Below, in pieces: positions 22,441-35,233 of a DNA stretch of 64,000 nt. A model generated the notes under the pieces. The model saw only the letters and a list, made by a program, of their open reading frames with translations, was not told where the DNA came from and ran no database searches. Source of the DNA: Mrakia gelida. Taxonomy: Eukaryota > Basidiomycota > Tremellomycetes > Cystofilobasidiales > Mrakiaceae. Where the stretch lies: assembly GCA_024345305.1 (NCBI GenBank), contig BRON01000016.1, forward strand, positions 62,001-126,000. Direction: 5' to 3'. The position numbers were made by a program, and so were the translations under genes. Each line of letters starts with the position of its first letter. The first letter of the stretch is position 1.

Positions 22441-24255
22441 ATGTCCTCGCTGCTCTTTCCTGCAATCCCATCCCCCCCGAGATGAGCGGAGAGCGCGCGT
22501 GAACGACAAGATTCAGAGGTCGAATCGAGTCGCGACGACGCGTCTCTCACCTCCTTCCCTCTCATCTTCCCTCCTCTCTTCATCTCGTTCTCTCCATCTT
22601 CCTCTTGACCTTGGCATCATCATCGGCTCTCCTCTCTCCCTGCCTTTCGAGAAATAGAACGACAGAGGGATGAAGAGCCGACGCGTCGCCGGTTCAAGAG
22701 GTCAACGCAGACGGCTCGAGGGAACACGTTTCCCGGCTACTGCGTTGCAGACGAAGAGCTCTGGCAGTGGAAGATGATCCAGAGGTCGACCGCGTCGTTT
22801 CTTTCTCTCCCTCCCGCTCTCCATCTTTCTCCCTTCTCCTGACCCATCATCACCTATCTAGGATTTTCTTTCCTCTCTTCTTCCTCTGCTGCCTTTCGCA
22901 ATCTGGCTCTTCTCCTCCACGTCGTCCTAGGATGAACGTGGAAGATGCAGAGCCGACGCGACGGGAGGTCCAGAGGTCGAGGTCGAGGTCTTCCTTACTC
23001 TAATCATCCTTCTTCGTCTTCTTCATTTGGACGGACGGAGTCCTTTCTTCCTCTGCGGCTTTTCGCAATCTGGCTCTCCTTCTCCTCGTCGTTCTTGGAT
23101 GAAGGTGGAAGATGGCGAGCCGCCGCGACGGGGAGTCCAGAGGTCGAAGACTATCTACCGCGCTCCCTTCCTGTGATGGCACGCGTTTTCTCTCTAGGGC
23201 TCGTCGTATCCTCGCTCTCTTGCTCTCTCGCCGCAGAGACGTCAGAGAGCGGGATGATCGGCGAGGACCAGAGATCGAGTCGCGTCACTTTTCTCACCTT
23301 CTCCTCATTTTTCCTTCATCTTTCCACAAATTTCGTTCTCGTCAGCCTGCGGCATCCTTCTCTATCCTCGCCGCGGTCTCCTGCTCTCTGCCTCCTCGTT
23401 GGAGAGGAGTGAGAGAGCGAACGGTCGGAGGAAGAAGAGGTTGAGTCGCGTCGGCCGTTCCTGCTCAACGATGTTTTCCCCTCTTATCGTTCTCGTCAGT
23501 TTACAGTCTATACATCCCCCTCTGTTTGACTTCGACGTTCGCTCTCTTTGTACCTCGTGGGAGACAAGTAAGAGAGCGAGCGGTCGGGAGGAAAAAGAGG
23601 TCGAATCGCGTCGCGTCTGTCACCCTCGCTCCCCCTCGTCCGTTCCTCTTCATCTCATCTTCGTCCCTATAGTGAGCCTGTGGCATCCCCCTCTACTTCT
23701 CCCGCCATCACCGCTCTCTTCGTCTCTTCTCTTCTCAAAGAGAGCTAAGAGAGCGGAGGACCGGCCAGGACCAGAGGCGGAGTCGAGACGCGTCTTTTAC
23801 CCTCCCTTTATCTTTCGTCCTTTCTTCCTCGTCATCCTTTCGTCAGCCTACGGCATCCTCTTCTGTCTTGCTCTTCGTCCACCGCTCTCTTTCTCTCCCG
23901 TTAGAGAAACAACAGAGAGCGGAAGATCGGAGAGGAGGCAGCGGTCGCTTCGCGTCCGATCTTTTCCCGCCATCTTGGCTCTGTTTTTGCTCTTCGTCGT
24001 TCTTCTAGTTTTTGGCCCTTGATTTCGTCGCTCTTCATCTGCTGCGTTGGTCACCCTCAAACGAAAAGAGAGCGACCTCGATGGTGAGGACCAGAAGTCG
24101 TGGACTTCCGTTCTTTTTGTTTCATCCTTATAACTTCTGACGTTGGGTATGGACTTGTCTCCCGATGCTTTGCTTGCTTTGAAGCAAGTCAAAACAGCGT
24201 GAGCGAGTCACGGTACAAACTACAACCTTAGAGGTCGAGTCGGGCGAGACGCGTC
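22441..24255 (+). repeat. Degenerate tandem repeat, unit about 160 bp, with conserved hairpin
   Basis: About ten diverged units, recognised by a recurring core ACCAGAGGTCGAGTCGCGTC or variants at roughly 22516, 22774, 22970, 23138, 23272, 23436, 23598, 23772, 23938, 24092 and 24230. Most spacings are 134-196 bp. Two neighbouring copies (about 22881-22980 and 23047-23147) are nearly identical for 100 bp. Many units also share TCGTCAGCCTGCGGCATCC and an inverted repeat of CCGCTCTCT and AGAGAGCGG. The arms are clearest at 23711-23720/23747-23756 (ten matching pairs) and 23882-23890/23914-23922. Open frames across the array are Ser/Leu/Phe-rich and fit the pyrimidine bias better than a protein. 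Function is unknown; a structured non-coding RNA or a simple nucleosome-sized satellite are both possible. Confidence 0.7.
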
Positions 24256-24699
24256 GGGGGGGAGGATCGTTCTCGTCCAAGGAATTGTACTTCCAGCCTG
24301 GTAGTTTGAACGAAGCAGTTTAGTAGGAGATTGATTGGATTCTACGACAGATCAAGTTTATCACTGTCCGAAAGTACGAGCAAGCGAAAGAACAACAACC
24401 GGCTCTCCCTCTCGGCCTGGAATCGAGGCTCGCTTACTCTGCTTCTCTTGATCGTCGCAGAACATTAAGTCTTTCACTGAGCTTTTTACTGCCATTCGAT
24501 CTCTTCATCCACTACTCTCAGAGCAATCTTCTCCCTTCGAAGGAAAGAACAGGAAACAAACACAGCTGCGGGTCCGTTCTCCTCTCCTGCTCGAGCTCAC
24601 CACATTTTCGATTCTCCTTCCTTCCCTCCCTCCCCCTCCTTTTTCCCTCCCTCTTCCCCCCTCCTTCTCTTCTCCCCCTCCCCCTCGTCCCTTTCCGCC
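24256..24699 (+). promoter_or_regulatory. UTP10 upstream region
   Basis: About 440 bp between the repeat array and the UTP10 start codon. The last 100 bp (24590-24695) are an almost pure C/T tract, a common leader or promoter feature in this genome, and the start codon follows CCGCC. No TATA element was convincing. Confidence 0.4.
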
Positions 24700-27600
24700 A
24701 TGTCCTCTCTAGCTCGTCAGCTAGCGTCGATAGCCTCACTGGACTCCTCTCGACTTGGATCCTCCAAAGTTTCAGCGACCCAGCCCTCCTACCTCTTCAC
24801 TCCCTCGGAAGCTGCTCAACACGATCTGGAAACGATCCACTCGCTCGGACTGAACGGATTCGAGGAACTCAAGGAACTCGATTCTACCCTCGCCGAGTTC
24901 GAGGATGAGCTCTTTGGAGAAGGGAGCAAGCAGGTCGACAGGATGATCATCTCGAAGCAGGAGAACGAGGACTTGGGAATCCTGCTCGATCAGTTCTTGA
25001 GGAGGTTGGGAAAGCACGTCCCTACCAGAGCGTGTGCTAAGGTCGTAGAGTGGTTGGTCAGGAGGTTCAGGTTAGTAATTCTCTACTCTATCTTGCTACT
25101 GGAAGGAGGCGGGAGAGCTGACAGCTTCGTTTCGTCGTTTCTTTCAGGGTGCACGAAATGAACGTCGACGGTGTCCTCGCCTGCTTCTTCCCTTACCACG
25201 ACTCACCTCAGTTCGTTAGGATCCTCGCTATCCTCCGAATCCCGTAAGTACTATCTCAACTCCCTGCTCGAAGAAGAATCTAGGCCCCAGGTGCTCTCCA
25301 GCTCTAGTTCAAGCTCATTTTCTTTCCCTCCTTCCTTTCCCTCCCTCTTCTCAGCAAAAACTCGCACCTCACCTTCCTCTCAGCTCCTCAGACTGCCCAC
25401 CTCCCTCTCACTCGACACCACCTCATCTCGGCTCTCACCAAGGACAAGTCCAACGGCCTCCTTCGATTCATCACCTCCCTTCTCCCCAAAGCCATCGAGG
25501 AAGCTTGCGTCCATCGAACGCTCGTCAACTTCCACGCCGCGACCTTGGTTGGGTTCTTGGAGCACGGAGGACCTACGAGGAAGATTGGAGACGGAGAGTT
25601 GACCGCTATGGTGCCTTCGGTGGTAGATTCGTTGAAGGGAGATGCCGATTGTGTCGTGAGTCCTTTGAAGAAAGCGGCACGCTCGAAGGAAGGAGAGGTC
25701 GAAGCTCACCTCTTTCTCTTTCGCTTTCCTCCCCTCCCTCCTCCCAGTCCGCCAACTACATCATCCTCCTCGCCCTCTCTCGAAAAGCTACTCTCACTCC
25801 TCAAGCTACCCACGCTCTCGTTCTCTCCATACTCAACGCTGCTTCGCCTTCAGGTTCGACCTCCGACAAGGTCGCGACCCAGCTTGCTTCGACCGTCCTT
25901 GGACTGCTTCAGAGCCAGGAGGAGGTCGCTGAGGTTGGAAAGGATGTCTCTGATCTGTTGGCTAAGATTCCGTGAGTATCTTCTATCCCGTCTCGGAGCT
26001 TGGCCGTTCTTGAAACTGACCTTTTTGCCCGCGTTCTTGCCCTCTCAGCAACTTCGGGAAGCACATGGCTGAATCCGCCGAGACCTACGAGCTCTCCAAG
26101 GCTATTCGACCTATCCTCAAGTCTCTCATCCTCAAGTGAGTCTGTCATCACGTTCTCTCTCTTCGTTTCAAGACCCTGTTTGACGCGTATTTCTCTCTCC
26201 TCCCAGCCTCAACGCGAACGTCGCCTCGAACACCCTCCTCGCCTTCATCACCTCCCCTTCCGCTCCTCCCGCCGCTACCATCGTTCCCTTCCTCATCCGA
26301 TCCCTTCTCGAGGCCGTCCAGAACAGCCCCAAGGCCACGGAAGCGAGGTTCAAGGTCCTCGCCGTTCTCAAGGAGCGATACTCGAGCATTTGGGAGGAGG
26401 AGACCAGGGTCGCGTTGGCGAAGGTTGAGGAGGACGAGGAGAAAAAGGCTGAGTTCTTGAAGCTTTGCGACGATGTTTCTGCTGTGAGTAATCAATCAAC
26501 TATGAGTCGTCGTCGTGACCGTTGAGCTGAACTGGTTTCTCTCCCTTTGCAGTCTTCAAACAAGAGCGGGAACGGAGCCGATGGAGACGTCTTCCTGAGC
26601 GTCAACAGCGCCGACTCCACCAGCCGACTCGCTGGTGTCAAGTCTCTGCTCGAGAAGCTCGTCAAGGGAGCTGAGGCTAAGGAGGACGAGATGGACGTCG
26701 ATTCCGACGACGACGACGAGGTGAGTCTCGCTCGATGAGCCAGAGAAAACGACGCGTCGAGTTCTGACCTTTCCTCCTTCCTTTTTCCTCTCTCAGTTCC
26801 GAGCTTCCGCCTCGACCAACCTCCTCGCCCGACTCGCCGACCCTTACCTCCCCGTTATCCAGGCTATCTACTCCTCTCCTTCCCTCCTCTTCACCGCCAT
26901 CCCCTCCGCTTCCCTCCTCCTCAACACCATCGTTTCAGCCATCAACACTCCTCTCGCTCACAAGTCCATCGTTCGACGACACCTCCAGTTCCTCGCTGGT
27001 CCCTTCGCTACCCGATACCCCGAGCTCGCCGTCGACGTCGTTCAGCAGGCCTTCTTCGGAAGCTTGCTCGTTACCAAACCGAGGCAGGTCATGGCTCGAG
27101 GAGCCTGGGAGGTTCTCGCTGGGAAGTTGGAAGGTGGAGAGGATGGAGTTCTGGTTCGAGGTGGAATGTTCGATGGGTTGGCTGAGGAGGTCGTCAACGC
27201 TCTGGGAGATGAGTCCGAGGGGAAGCACGACAAGCAGGCTGCTATCAACGTTTTGATCGCGAGCAAGATCGGAGGTGCGTCGAGTCTCGTTTCGTTGGCT
27301 TCCTCTTTCCGTCGTCGCGTCCAGCTGACTCTCCTTCTTCGTTCCTCTCTATCTCTGCAGCCAACATCATGGAATCGTCTTCCTTCTCTACTCACGTCAA
27401 CTTCCTCCTCGCTCAGCTCTCCGCTGCCGATGCCCACCCTCGAATCCTCGCTCACCTCGTTCTCACCGTCGTCCTCAGGTCGCTCTCTGGACAGCGAGCC
27501 GTCGAGATCGGAATCAAGATCGTCGAGCGACTCAAATCCATCCCTGGAGCCTTGGAGGGTCTCGACGTCACTCCTTCGGGACAGGTGAGTCCATTCGTCC

Positions 27601-30600
27601 CTCGTTCGTTTCAGGGTCTCACCAGCTGATCGACGACGCGCTTCTCCTTCGTTTCCCCAGTCCGAGCAGGTCGTTCTCAAGCCCAACTCCTTCAAGACCA
27701 CTCAGCGAGTCCGAGGAACTCTCATCCTCACCCTCCAGACGATCAAGACCCCCTCGCCTATCGTTTGGTTGGACGCTTCGTCGCAGGTGAGCCCTCGGAC
27801 TTTTGCCTCCTTTCTCGACCTCGTCTGACCTCGATCTTCCTCTCTCTCTTTCAGACTCCCGCTTCCAAGCAGGTCGCCCACCTCTCCTACCTCATCTACG
27901 GAGTCGTTAACTCGTCCCTCGCTCCTCCCGCTCTCTCGACTCCCCTCCTCCGATCCCTCTTCACCAACCTCCGAGACGATGCTCTCGTCTTCCTCGCCTC
28001 CGTCTGGACCGCTCCCTTCGACCACTCCGAGCAGTTCTCTCCCGAGCTCAAGACAGCCGCTCTTCGACACGCTGAGGCCTTCCTTCGAGCTCACGTCAAG
28101 GAGAACGGGAAGGACACCGTCGATTTCCAGACGATCGTTCCTGCTCTGGTCGTTGCGCTCGGAAGCGAGACCAAGAGCACCAGGGAGGCTTCCTTGGCTT
28201 GCTTGAAGCTCGTCGAGGAGGTTTTGGGAGAGCAGAGCGGAGTTCCCTACGCTTTGGAGACGATCTACGGAGTCGATTCGAGTGAGTTCTCGCACTCCTC
28301 TCCCCTAGAACGAACAAAATCTGACCGCGTTTTGTTCTTTTCGTGCGCTTTCTACAGAGCTCATCCAGGTCCTCAAGCCCTCCGATCTTCGACGATACAT
28401 CGAGACTCTCCTCAAGGACTCAGCCGCCCTCGTTATCGACCCAGAGCACGTCGTCTCCCTCCACCAGAACTACCTCACCACCGTCAAGGGAGAGAAGCGA
28501 AACGACGCGAAGTGAGTCCCTCCATCTCCCCCCTCTCTCACTCCGGCTCATGTACTGACACATTCGCTGCCTATCTTTCAAACTTCAGCTTCAAGCGCTC
28601 CGTCCTCTGCTTCCTCCTCTCGCACGTCTCAGCCTGGTCCCTCCCCTCCGCTCGAATCGCCCTCCTCCGAACTTCCCAGCCCATGCGAGCCGCTTCCCGA
28701 GTCGAGATCCTCCAGCCTGTCCTTGAGAGGCTCTTCCAGCACCAGCCCGCCTCCGTCAACGACGAGACCAAGGTCCTTTGGGAGCTCCTCTTCGACTCGT
28801 ACGACCGATCGGCTCTTCCTGCTCTCAACGAGACCCCCGCTATCTGGGTTACCTTCAAGGAGGCTCTGGGTGCCAACGCTTCTACCGGTGAGTCCAGACC
28901 CCTTCGCTTCGTTCGAATCGTTCTTGCTGAGCTGACCTCGACGCGTTTCGCTTTGTTTTTCATTGCAGACTTCGGTCGACTCGTTCGACGAGCCGCTCTC
29001 GGACAGCTCCAGTCGGTGCTCTACCAGGCTCTTCCTGGTCTCGAGCAGGTCGAGGTTGTCGAGATCCTGATCAGGCAGATCACCAACGAGGAGACCGTGA
29101 GTTCTCTTTTCGAACTTCGAACTTGAGACGATCTCCGTGGAACGAGTCGCTGACGTTTTGGGCTTTCATTTTACGATCCAGGTCGAAAGTGGAGACATCA
29201 AGACTACCCTTCGAAACCTCAGCATCACCTCCGAGATCATGGTCGCCGTTCTCGCCAAGCTCAGGTCGACTGCCGAAGTCGCTCGAGGACCCAAGAAGAG
29301 CAAGCAGGACTCGGAGTGCGATTTCATCTCCCTCTTCCTCGATCCAACACGGACCTTCTTCGTACTGATCCTTACCGATCGGTTATCTTTGTTGCAGGAT
29401 TCACTCCAAAGCCCTCCAGGCCTTCCACCGAGGACTCGTCGTCGTCATCGAGGCTCGATCCTTGGAGTCTCTCGAAGGAGACGCGACTCTGCTCGCTGCT
29501 CTTCTCGACATCCTCGCTTCGTTGCTCGACAGCAGGACCAAGTCGGATCTCAACGTCGACTACCCCGAACAGCTCCTTCTTACTGCTCTTTGCTCCATCG
29601 CCGCTAAGGTCGAGGTGAGTTCGACATCGAAGAGACGCGTCCGATTGGCACAAGGTCGCTGATCCTCTCGTTCTTTCTCCCTCTCCTCTCTCCAGAGCAT
29701 CCCCGTCGCGGAGCAGATCGACGTCAACACTGTCATCAAGGTCATCTCCGGTGAGTCGATGAATCAACCCTCCTTGAATTTCGATCGAAGGCTCCGCTGA
29801 CTTCCGTCTTCCTCCTTCTTCGTAGACTGCCGAAACCCTCAAACCTTCCAGCAAGGTCTCCTCCTCATCTCCACCCTCGCTCGACTCGTCCCAGCTCTCG
29901 TCCTCCAGAACGTTCTTCCCATCTTCATCTCGGTCGGAGCCAACGCTGTTCAGCGAGACGACGCGTACACTTTCAGGGTCGTCGAGAAGGTCAGCTTTCT
30001 CTCTTCTTGCCTTTCTACGAGGTCCTTGATTCGATGTCTCACTGATTCATCTCATTTTTGGCTGACTTAGACCATCGAGAGTATCATCCCTGTCATGATC
30101 TCTCAACGACGAGAGGAGACGACCGACAGGCTGCAGCTTTGGAACCGTTCGTCTCGTCCCGCTTTCCTCGATCGCTGATATCTTCTCAAAGCTGACTTCT
30201 CTCTCGTATCCTTACAGAGAGCCGAGAGCTTCTCCTCGTCTTCACCGGAATGGCTCCTCATCTCCCTGCTCACAGAAAGACCAGGTTCGTCGACCTTACC
30301 TTTCGTTCAGTCCTTGACGTCGCGCTGACTTATTCGCGTCTTTTCTTCAGGCTCTTCTCCCACCTCATCGAGGCTCTTGGACCTTCCGATTTCCTCGGAC
30401 CCATCTGCATGCTCCTCCTCGAAAAGGCTGGATCTAAGCTCAAGCAGAAGTCGACGGACCCTCTCGCCGCCTTCTCGTTGCCCTTGTCGTTGATCGAGTC
30501 CTTCGCTGGACGAGTTCGATTCGAGGTGAGCACCTCCGCGGCTTCTTTCCCTCCAAAGTCCGATACTGATTGTCTCGTTCCCATCGCAACAGGCTCTCAA

Positions 30601-33279
30601 CGACGTCGCATCCGAGGCCGGTCGACTTCTCCAGAAATTGGGAGGAGACGAGGTTCTCGAGTCTTTCCTTGGTGGCCTTTCGTACGTTCCTTTCCTCCCA
30701 CACCGTCTCTCTCCCTCCGCTTGAGCTGACCGTCTTTCCCTTTTCGAAATAACAGTACCATGGACGTCGCCGATACCTCCAAGATCGACCGACGACGAAT
30801 CTCAACCCTCCTCACCTTCCTCCACCTCGCCGCTTCCTCGAAGTCCTCCGTCGAGGCTGTCGCTGGAACCAACGCTGCCGACGCCGAGGTTCAGTCTCTC
30901 GTCGGACAGCTCCTCAACCTTCGAACTGTCGCCTCCAGCCAGCAGGCTCTCGAGGGCACCGAGGAGATCCTCGTCGCGTGCCAGACCGCTCTCGATTCGT
31001 CGACGCGTCTTCTTTCGGTCGCTGCCTTCGCCGATGCCCTTGGACCTCTCCTTCAGGGAGAGGACCTCAAGGTGAGCCTCATTTACTCTTCCTTCCTCCG
31101 AGAAGGTGCTGATGCTCGCTCCTCTTCTGCAGATGCAACTCGCCGCTTTCGGGCTCCTCGCGAATCGACTCCCCAGCGTCAAGGTCGAGGCTCGTCAGAC
31201 CATCGCTTCCACCATGGTCATCGCTCTCAACACCGCTCTCCCCATCATCGCGTCCAACGGACCCGAGGTCGAGGTTCTCCATGTCATCCAGGCCGTCGAG
31301 GTCATCGCGTCGTCGGCTACCACTTCGGAGGACGCTGTTCTCACTCAGGTCGTCGAGGCCGTTATCGCGAAGGGAAAGAAGTCGATGCAGTCCCAGAGGC
31401 TACTCGCTTCCATCTTCTCGCTCCTCTCGGTCCTCAAGTGAGTTGGCTGACTCTCAGTTCAGTCGAGGAACCGATACTGATCTCGCGCTCGTTCTTTCTT
31501 CGTCTCAGCCGACGACTTGGACCTCGTCTCATTCCCTTTGTCAAGCCCTTCGTCGCCTTCGCCGTCGAGATCCTCAACCAGGGATGCAAGGATATCCAGA
31601 AGAACGTCGGATCGTTCCGAGAGAACCTCCTCCCTCAGGTTCTCTCCGCCGTCGGATCCCTCGTCGCCTCGGTCCCCACCTTCCTTGGAGCTCAACTCGT
31701 CGAGGTTCTTTCGGCCGTCCTTCAACCTACCCTCCTTGCTCCTTCGGCCATCCCCAGCAAGACCACCTCCCCGGTTCAGTCGCTCTTGAACGTCGTCGCG
31801 AAGACCGTTCCCTCGAAGTCTGCTTTCCCTGCCGTTTTCGAGCTTTGGGCTAAGGTCCAGAAGGATTCTGCCTCTGTGAGTTCTAGGATGTCACTGGTCT
31901 CGTTTTCTGAGATCGCTTTGCTGACCTTCCGCGCTCTTCAACAGTCCATCGGAGCCTTCTTCGACCTCCTTCGACGAGTTCTCAGGAACGCCGGACGAGA
32001 CGCGCTCAACGCTCAGTTGAAGTCCACCTTCGCCTTCTTCCTCACCGCCTTTGACCTTCGATGGACTCTCCGATCTTCTCTCAGCGTTGAGGTAAGCTTC
32101 GCCCACGAGTCTTCCCTCCTTTGCCTCTCGCTGACTCTCGCTTTCCTTCCAACTCGCTCTTCTCTCAGGAGATCTACTTGGTCGAGACCAAGGTCGTCAG
32201 TGCCTTCATGGAGATCGTCGTCAAGCTCAGCGAGGGAACCTTCAGGCCTCTCTTCGTTCGAGTCTACGATTGGGCTGCCGTCGCGTTGGTCGAGGAGAAC
32301 AAGGGTCAGTCGCACGAACCCTCGCGTCTTTTTCCTCTCGACTCGAACGCCTGCTGATCCCACCTTCCTTTGACTTCCTACAGCCATCGACGATGCTCAC
32401 CTCGTTGCCCGACGGACTACCCTGTTCTTCGTCATGGAGGGTCTTCTCGAGAAGTTCAAGGTCAGTTTGGAGTGGACGCGTCGAGCTTCGTTTTGCCTTT
32501 CTGTCGCTGACCCTTCCCTCTCCCCCTTCGCAGAACATCATGACTCCCTACACCGACATCGTCCTCGACCACGCCATCGAGCTCCTCCAAGCCTTCGCTT
32601 CCGAGAAGCTCGCCGACGCTGGACTCTGGACGCAGATCATGATCGTCTTCCAAAAGTCCTTCGACTACGACCAGGCTGGTTCGTCTTCTTCCTTCGTTCC
32701 TCCCCCCTCCCCCTCCCCCTTCCCACAACCCCAAACTAACTCCCTGTCCTTCTCTTCCTTCTCTCACAGCCTTCTGGACGGACGAGCACCTCTCCAAGCT
32801 CCTCCCCACCGTCGTCGCCCAACTCCCTTTGGTCCCCAACTTCCCCTCCGAGGCGACCCTCGTCTACTCGACTACCTTGGCTTCCCTCGCGAGCGCTACC
32901 TCCTCGCCTTCGATCCTCAAGACCCTCAACCACTCCATCCTTCTTCACACTCGATCAGCCTCCCCTCAGATCCGATCCCTCGCTTTGGAGGTCACCGCTG
33001 CCGTTTGGGCGAAAACGGGAGACGACATGCTCGAGCTTGTTCCTCAGGCTGTTTCGGACTTCATTGTGCGTTCATCTCTCTCTCTTTCTTTCGCGCTCTT
33101 TTGTTCCCTCTCGAAGACGAGACTGACCTTCTTCGTTCTCTTTCTTTCTCTCTCTCTCTACTCTACAGGCCGAGTGCGTGGAGGACGAAGACGAGTTGGT
33201 CGAGAAGTCTGCTCGGGCAGTTCTCGTTGTGCTGGAGGCCCTCGTTGGACCTCTCGGTGCTTTCCTCGGAGACGAATAG
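24700..33279 (+). CDS. UTP10: U3 small nucleolar RNA-associated protein 10 (HEATR1 family)
   Basis: Large HEAT-repeat scaffold of the small-subunit processome (t-UTP/UtpA), needed for rDNA transcription and 18S rRNA processing in the nucleolus. The N-terminus reads [20 protein letters not shown], then [20 protein letters not shown], then [20 protein letters not shown], matching the UTP10 N-terminal domain. Repeated helical HEAT units fill the middle, including an aspartate-rich linker ([10 protein letters not shown]) near 26690-26720. The C-terminal block has [14 protein letters not shown] (as [15 protein letters not shown]) and ends [24 protein letters not shown], the family's usual ending. 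About 30 exons joined by short introns give roughly 2,000-2,100 residues, somewhat longer than yeast Utp10. One join uses a GTTCGT donor (near 32679). It is the only gene in its 8.6 kb and lies beside the tandem repeat. Confidence 0.95.
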
Positions 33280-33749
33280 ATTTAGTGGATGTTTGCGAAG
33301 TGTCTTCAGAGATCTTATCTCAATGTTCAGTTTCTCTCTAATCGGACGAAGGGAGAGGGTGAGAGATTCGAAATGCGAAACGAAAGGACGCGTCGAAAGA
33401 CTGGAAGGACGAGCTTTTAAACTCCTCGAAGAGCTTTCCCTAGGATTTACTGCTCAAAACAAGAAGCAAAGTGACTCTCAAAGACATGCGAAGATCGATC
33501 AAGCTAGATACGACAAGAACATCAGACCAGCCTTCCTTGGGTCGAACGCGAGCTTCGTTCTCCGTCCTCCAATCCGGCTGGCTCCTTTCGACGCGACGAC
33601 GACGATCTGAGAAGCACGGCAATGACAATGAATAGAGAGCATCAGGTCGGGAGAGACGAAAGAGACGGACCAAGAGCGGAGAAGAGCAAGCTAAAGCCGG
33701 ACTAACCCAAAGAATTGACCTCGTCCGATCTGATCCGTTCTTCGTTCGC
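33280..33749. other. Intergenic, between convergent UTP10 and MYND-6
   Basis: About 470 bp of 3' flanking DNA for both genes, with one GACGCGTC at 33387. No coding segment or repeat was recognised. Confidence 0.4.
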
Positions 33750-35095
33750 TCACCACTTCGGGACGAAGCACATCTGTTTGTGTCTGTACCAGTCTACTTT
33801 CTGGTGCACTGTTCAATGGAGAAGAGGTGGAGGAGAGAGAGCGGTCGATGAGGACTTGGGACGGAAGGAGATGCGCGGAGCGAAAAGAGAAGGAGAGGAG
33901 CACGAGAGATTCGACGCGTCAAGGTCGAACGAAAAGAAGACGTACCTTTCGAGCAGTATCGCATTCCGAGACACTGCAGGCGAAAGGAGAAGGTAGCGGT
34001 GGGATTACAAAAGCGTATCACGACAGCCTCGAGCTATTAGAGTAAGGGATCAAGGAAACGAAACTCACTCGACTACAAACCATCATCTCTCCCTTCGCAC
34101 ACTCCCCGATCGGTTCCTTCGTTCCTCTATGAGACTGCGGAATCCCAGTAGCTTCGCACCTCCACCAGGTCTCGATCCTGATTCCTCCCCTCTTCTCTGG
34201 GCGGAAGGTCTCCAAGAACTTCGCCCTGGGATCCGGACTGCCGAGGAGGTGCAGAATGAGGTAGGCTTCCTTGAAGACTTGAGCTCCGTTGATCTGTGGT
34301 GTATCTTGCAGTCCTGAGAGTCGCATGCCGATCACACCGATCCTGTCTTGAGTGAGAGCTGGGAGTTCGGGGATGGGAGTGGTGGGAGGGAGGGTGATGA
34401 AGAGGGACCAGATGAAGTGACGGAGGGTGATGGCGAGGTGGACGGGGAGGTCTTTTTCGTCGTGGTTTCGCTGCCATTTGGGAGAAGAGGAGAGGTCAGC
34501 GACTCGTTGATGAGAGAAAAAGAGTCCAAAGGTCAGGATACTTACGTATAGAACGACCCTGTCCACGAGGAGAGGGTAGAAGGAAAGAGCCTCGTCGGGA
34601 TGTTCTCGAATGAAGCGAGTGAAGGAAGGGACCATGTTGAACGCGATGTAGCCGATGACTTGGGGCATGATCTGGTTGAGGGCCGTCCACGAGAGGATCT
34701 CTGGTTCGGCGAGGTCGTAGGGGTTGCCGAAGTAGGTGCGAAGGAGGGAAGGAAGGTAGATGGCTCCGAACTCCATCTGATGGTGAGAGAACGGAAGAGG
34801 TCACGGTGGTAACAGCTTCGTCTCGACTTGGACCGAAAAGACGAACGTAGTAGGTCATGCGAGCCAGTTCCGAGGTTTCGGCCAACTTCCGTAACTGCAA
34901 AAGATCGGAAAGAATGCTTGTAAGGAAGGGAAAGGAACGGGAGGGCTGGGAGAGGCGAGGAAGGAGAAACGAGCTCACCGTCCATACGACCTGGCCGAGA
35001 TCGTCGGAGCTGATCACCTTGGACGGTCCGACATCAAGACCAGTCTTGAGAAAGAGTTCCTGTCCGAGCTCTGTTGGGGCTGGAAAATCTGACAT
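33750..35095 (-). CDS. MYND-6: MYND-type zinc-finger family protein (apparently intact)
   Basis: Family member starting MSDFPAPTELGQELFLKTGL. The short second exon LRKLAETSELARMTYY ends at GTTCGT, as in MYND-7. The helical exon begins MEFGAIYLPSLLRTYFGNPY and contains FTRFIREHPDEALSFYPLLV. The next exon has RNHDEKDLPVHLAITLRHFI, PPTTPIPELPALTQDRIGVI and LGSPDPRAKFLETFRPEKR. The finger then runs IRIETWWRCEATGIPQSH, IGECAKGEMMVCSR, CLGMRYCSK (donor GTACGT) and VHQKVDWYRHKQMCFVPKW-stop. The first ligand pair is C-x19-C, then CSRC, YC, H and HK-x2-C. This member best shows the complete consensus for the helical domain. It lies tail-to-tail with UTP10 and its start is 139 bp from that of the divergent DHHC gene. 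Confidence 0.8.
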
Positions 35096-35233
35096 TGAAG
35101 AAGGGAGGAGGAAGGCAGGAGGTCGTTGACGTTTGAGCTCAGCTTCGAATCGACCTCCTCCTTCTTCTCTTGCCCCAACTGCATCGCCACAGAGGCAGAT
35201 TTTCATCTCGGTCTTCTTCTCTCGTCGGCTTCG

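Noticed and set aside
22690..22790. tRNA-like boxes (GGTTCAAGAGG, TGGCAGTGG)
   Set aside because: The two motifs are in the wrong order and spacing, and no acceptor or anticodon stem can be drawn.
22945..24022. Long open frames across the tandem array, rich in Ser, Leu, Phe and Arg
   Set aside because: They follow the pyrimidine-rich composition, change frame between units and resemble no protein. The repeat blocks are better kept than any reading frame.
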